DNA of 64,000 bases, taken from positions 186,001 to 250,000 of the forward strand of contig NZ_PYGE01000007.1 of NCBI RefSeq assembly GCF_003014555.1, read 5' to 3'. This stretch comes from Haloactinopolyspora alba (GTDB lineage: Bacteria > Actinomycetota > Actinomycetes > Jiangellales > Jiangellaceae). The translations under genes and the position numbers were made by a program. The first letter of the stretch is position 1. Each line of letters opens with the position of its first letter. Below the pieces are notes generated by a model that did no database searches, was not told where the DNA came from, and saw only the letters and a program-made list of their open reading frames with translations. This document shows, in pieces, positions 62,314-64,000 of the stretch.

Positions 62314-63744
62314 GTGACAGCTGAGGATGCGGCCCCGCGGGTCGCGGTGGTCGGCGGCGGCATCAGCGGACTGGCGGCGGCGTGGTTCCTGCGCCGGGCG
62401 CTGGGCGAGACGGCGCAGATCGTCGTGTACGAGAAGCGCCGCGACGTCGGCGGGCACCTGCGCGTGGCCGAGGTCGCCGGCCACCCTGTCGACCAGGGAG
62501 CGGAGGCGCTGCTGGCGCGGCGGCCCGAGGCCCTCGAGCTGGCCGAGGCGGTGGGCCTGGCCGCCGACCTGGAGCACCCGGCGCAGCTCGGCGCCGGGTT
62601 GTGGATCGGTGCCGGCGTCCGCGCGATGCCGACGGGCACGGTCATGGGCGTGCCCGACGACCCGGTGCGCCTGGCCGGAGTGCTCGACGCCGCCGAGGTC
62701 GAGCAGGCGGCCGTGGCGGACCGCGGGGCCGGAATGCCCATCGACGGCGACGTCGCGGTCGGGAGGCTGGTGCGGTCCAGGTTCGGCGCCGCCGTCGCCG
62801 ACCGGATGGTCGAGCCGATGCTGGGCGGCGTGTACTCCGGACACGCGGACGAGCTCTCGCTCGACGCGACGGTGCCGGCACTCGGCGAGGCCGCCCGGAG
62901 CGCGTCGTCGCTCGGGGCCGCGGTCGCAGCGGTGCGCTCGGGCGGTGCACGTGAACAACAGGCCGGCCCGGTGTTCGCGGGTGTTCGCGGCGGCGTGGGC
63001 CGGCTTCCGTCGGCCGTGGCGGCCGCCTCCGGCGCAACGGTGCGCACCGACGTGACCGTCCGCGAGCTGCACCGCACCCCGTCCGGCTGGCGGCTGGTGA
63101 CCGGGCCGGTGCCGAGCCCTGCGACGGACGACGTCGACGCCGTCGTCGTCGCCACTCCGCCCGCGCCCGCGTCCAGGCTGCTCGCCGGGGCCGTGCCGGC
63201 CGCGGCGTCCGAGCTCGGCGGGATCGAGGCGGCCAGCATGGCGATCGTCACTCTCGCGGTGCCGCGCTCGGCGTTCGCGGCACCACCCAGCTCGTCGGGG
63301 TTCCTCGTGCCGCCTGCGCAAGGCCGGACGGTCAAGGCGGTGACCTACTCGTCGGTGAAGTGGCCGTGGCTGGGCCGCAGCAGCGGTGATCTCGTGCTGC
63401 TGCGTGCGTCGATCGGCCGGCATCGCGAGGTCGGCGAGCTGCAACGCGACGACGCCGAACTCGTCGACGCGGTCCGCGCCGACCTGCGCGAGGCCGCTGG
63501 GCTGACCGGGGACCCGGTCGACACCCGGGTGACACGGTGGGGCGGTGCTCTCCCGCAGTACGCCGTGGGCCACGTCGACCAGGTCGCACGGATCCGCGCG
63601 TCCGTCGCGGCCGTGCCGGGCTTGTCGGTGTGCGGCGCCGCGTACGACGGCGTGGGCGTCCCGGCGTGCATCGCCGCGTCCCGCGCCGCCGCGGACAGGG
63701 TCGCCGACGAGCTGGCGGGCGCTCGTGCCAGGATCGGGTCATGA
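62314..63744 (+). CDS. hemG: Coproporphyrinogen III oxidase / protoporphyrinogen-oxidase-type (CgoX, HemY)
   Basis: A 476-residue FAD enzyme that oxidises coproporphyrinogen III to coproporphyrin III in the Gram-positive route; classically annotated hemG/hemY. FAD loop RVAVVGGGISGLAAAWFLRR, EKRRDVGGHLRV, DQGAEALLARRPEAL, MLGGVYSGHADELSLDA (substrate domain) and C-terminal GLSVCGAAYDGVGVPACIASR-type tail near 440. The GTG at 62314 is chosen as the closest start before the FAD loop; ribosome site TGGGAG is only two bases away, so the start is less sure than the gene. Its stop overlaps hemQ (ATGA). Confidence 0.9.
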   Translation: MTAEDAAPRVAVVGGGISGLAAAWFLRRALGETAQIVVYEKRRDVGGHLRVAEVAGHPVDQGAEALLARRPEALELAEAVGLAADLEHPAQLGAGLWIGAGVRAMPTGTVMGVPDDPVRLAGVLDAAEVEQAAVADRGAGMPIDGDVAVGRLVRSRFGAAVADRMVEPMLGGVYSGHADELSLDATVPALGEAARSASSLGAAVAAVRSGGAREQQAGPVFAGVRGGVGRLPSAVAAASGATVRTDVTVRELHRTPSGWRLVTGPVPSPATDDVDAVVVATPPAPASRLLAGAVPAAASELGGIEAASMAIVTLAVPRSAFAAPPSSSGFLVPPAQGRTVKAVTYSSVKWPWLGRSSGDLVLLRASIGRHREVGELQRDDAELVDAVRADLREAAGLTGDPVDTRVTRWGGALPQYAVGHVDQVARIRASVAAVPGLSVCGAAYDGVGVPACIAASRAAADRVADELAGARARIGS

Positions 63745-64000
63745 CCGACACCGCACCATCGGCCAAGGGCCGCAAGGCTCGCGAGCTGAACGACACCATC
63801 CGGTACACGATGTGGTCGGTGTTCCGCCTGCGCGAGCCGTTCGGAGACGCCGCCGCCCGCGACGCTGCCGGTGCCGAGGCCGAGAAGCTGTTTGCGACGC
63901 TGGCAGGCGAGGACGTCGTCGTCCGCGGGACCTACGAGCTCTCCGGGCTGCGGGCGGACGCCGACCTGCTGATCTGGTGGCACGCATCCGAGGTGGAGCA
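63741..64000 (+). CDS. hemQ: HemQ coproheme decarboxylase, 3' end missing
   Basis: The first 86 codons of a chlorite-dismutase-family protein. LNDTIRYTMWSVFRLREPFGD at ~17-37 is the characteristic start of actinobacterial HemQ (ChdC), which converts iron-coproporphyrin III to haem b with peroxide; DLLIWWHASEVE at the right edge is the next conserved strand. ATG overlaps the cgoX stop by 4 bp. The catalytic Tyr and haem-binding His lie beyond the window. Confidence 0.9.
   Translation, partial: MTDTAPSAKGRKARELNDTIRYTMWSVFRLREPFGDAAARDAAGAEAEKLFATLAGEDVVVRGTYELSGLRADADLLIWWHASEVE

Overview
The window is a GC-rich, almost fully coding chromosomal segment of an actinomycete. The evidence is the gene content: SepH, DUF4193, DUF3093, DUF3710, DUF3159, DUF3000 and DUF5998 proteins, F420-type LLM oxidoreductase, many GTG starts, HemQ-type haem synthesis, and the order sepH - ALO oxidase - ferrochelatase - IMPase - DUF4193 - DUF3093 - dut - DUF3710 - OB-fold - DUF3159 - TrkA pair, which is familiar from Streptomyces-like and Jiangella-like genomes. 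I cannot fix the genus from sequence alone. No rRNA, tRNA, CRISPR array, intact transposase or prophage gene is visible. I recognise 55 protein genes; the first (LolA-like) and last (HemQ) are cut by the window edges.

Layout. 0-2.2 kb: end of a LolA/RseB-like protein, a gene-free stretch with two strong hairpins, and a secreted beta-helix protein. 2.6-15.0 kb: a sugar locus. It has a 1522-residue secreted protein (sugar-dehydrogenase-type beta-propeller, two 3-keto-disaccharide-hydrolase-like DUF1080 domains, a cupredoxin domain), a lipoprotein binding protein, two ABC permeases without their own ATPase, three Gfo/Idh/MocA dehydrogenases and a ROK regulator. This fits extracellular processing and uptake of a glycoside through 3-keto intermediates. 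15.1-20.2 kb: a GNAT/acyl-CoA-synthetase fusion, DUF5998, an alkaline-phosphatase-superfamily enzyme and thymidine kinase. 20.2-22.8 kb: an ECF sigma factor with an unrecognised partner, a 490-bp gene-free stretch that ends in a terminator pointing against the flanking genes, and sepH. 22.9-37 kb: ALO-type oxidase, ferrochelatase, an IMPase flanked by a 61-bp perfect inverted repeat, an ABC exporter, the DUF4193-dut-DUF3710-DUF3159 block, two TrkA/RCK proteins divergent from a KimA-like potassium transporter, and an RNA methyltransferase. 37-49.6 kb: LysR/EamA pair, CorA, LLM oxidoreductase, a two-component system, a secreted phospholipase A2 coupled to an acyltransferase, aconitase, and two tandem paralogous membrane proteins. 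49.7-64 kb: dxs, AI-2E transporter, fatty-acid beta-oxidation pair, AlkD-like protein, FAD oxidoreductase, RNase D, DUF3000, and the haem genes hemE, hemG(cgoX) and hemQ.

Together hemE, cgoX, ferrochelatase and hemQ point to the coproporphyrin-dependent haem route of Gram-positive bacteria. Many genes are translationally coupled by 1-4 bp overlaps. Several others have a TANNNT box 6-8 bp upstream of a start codon, which suggests leaderless mRNAs. The most unusual structures are the inverted repeat around the IMPase gene, the possible non-coding RNA upstream of the sigma factor, and the multidomain secreted sugar protein.
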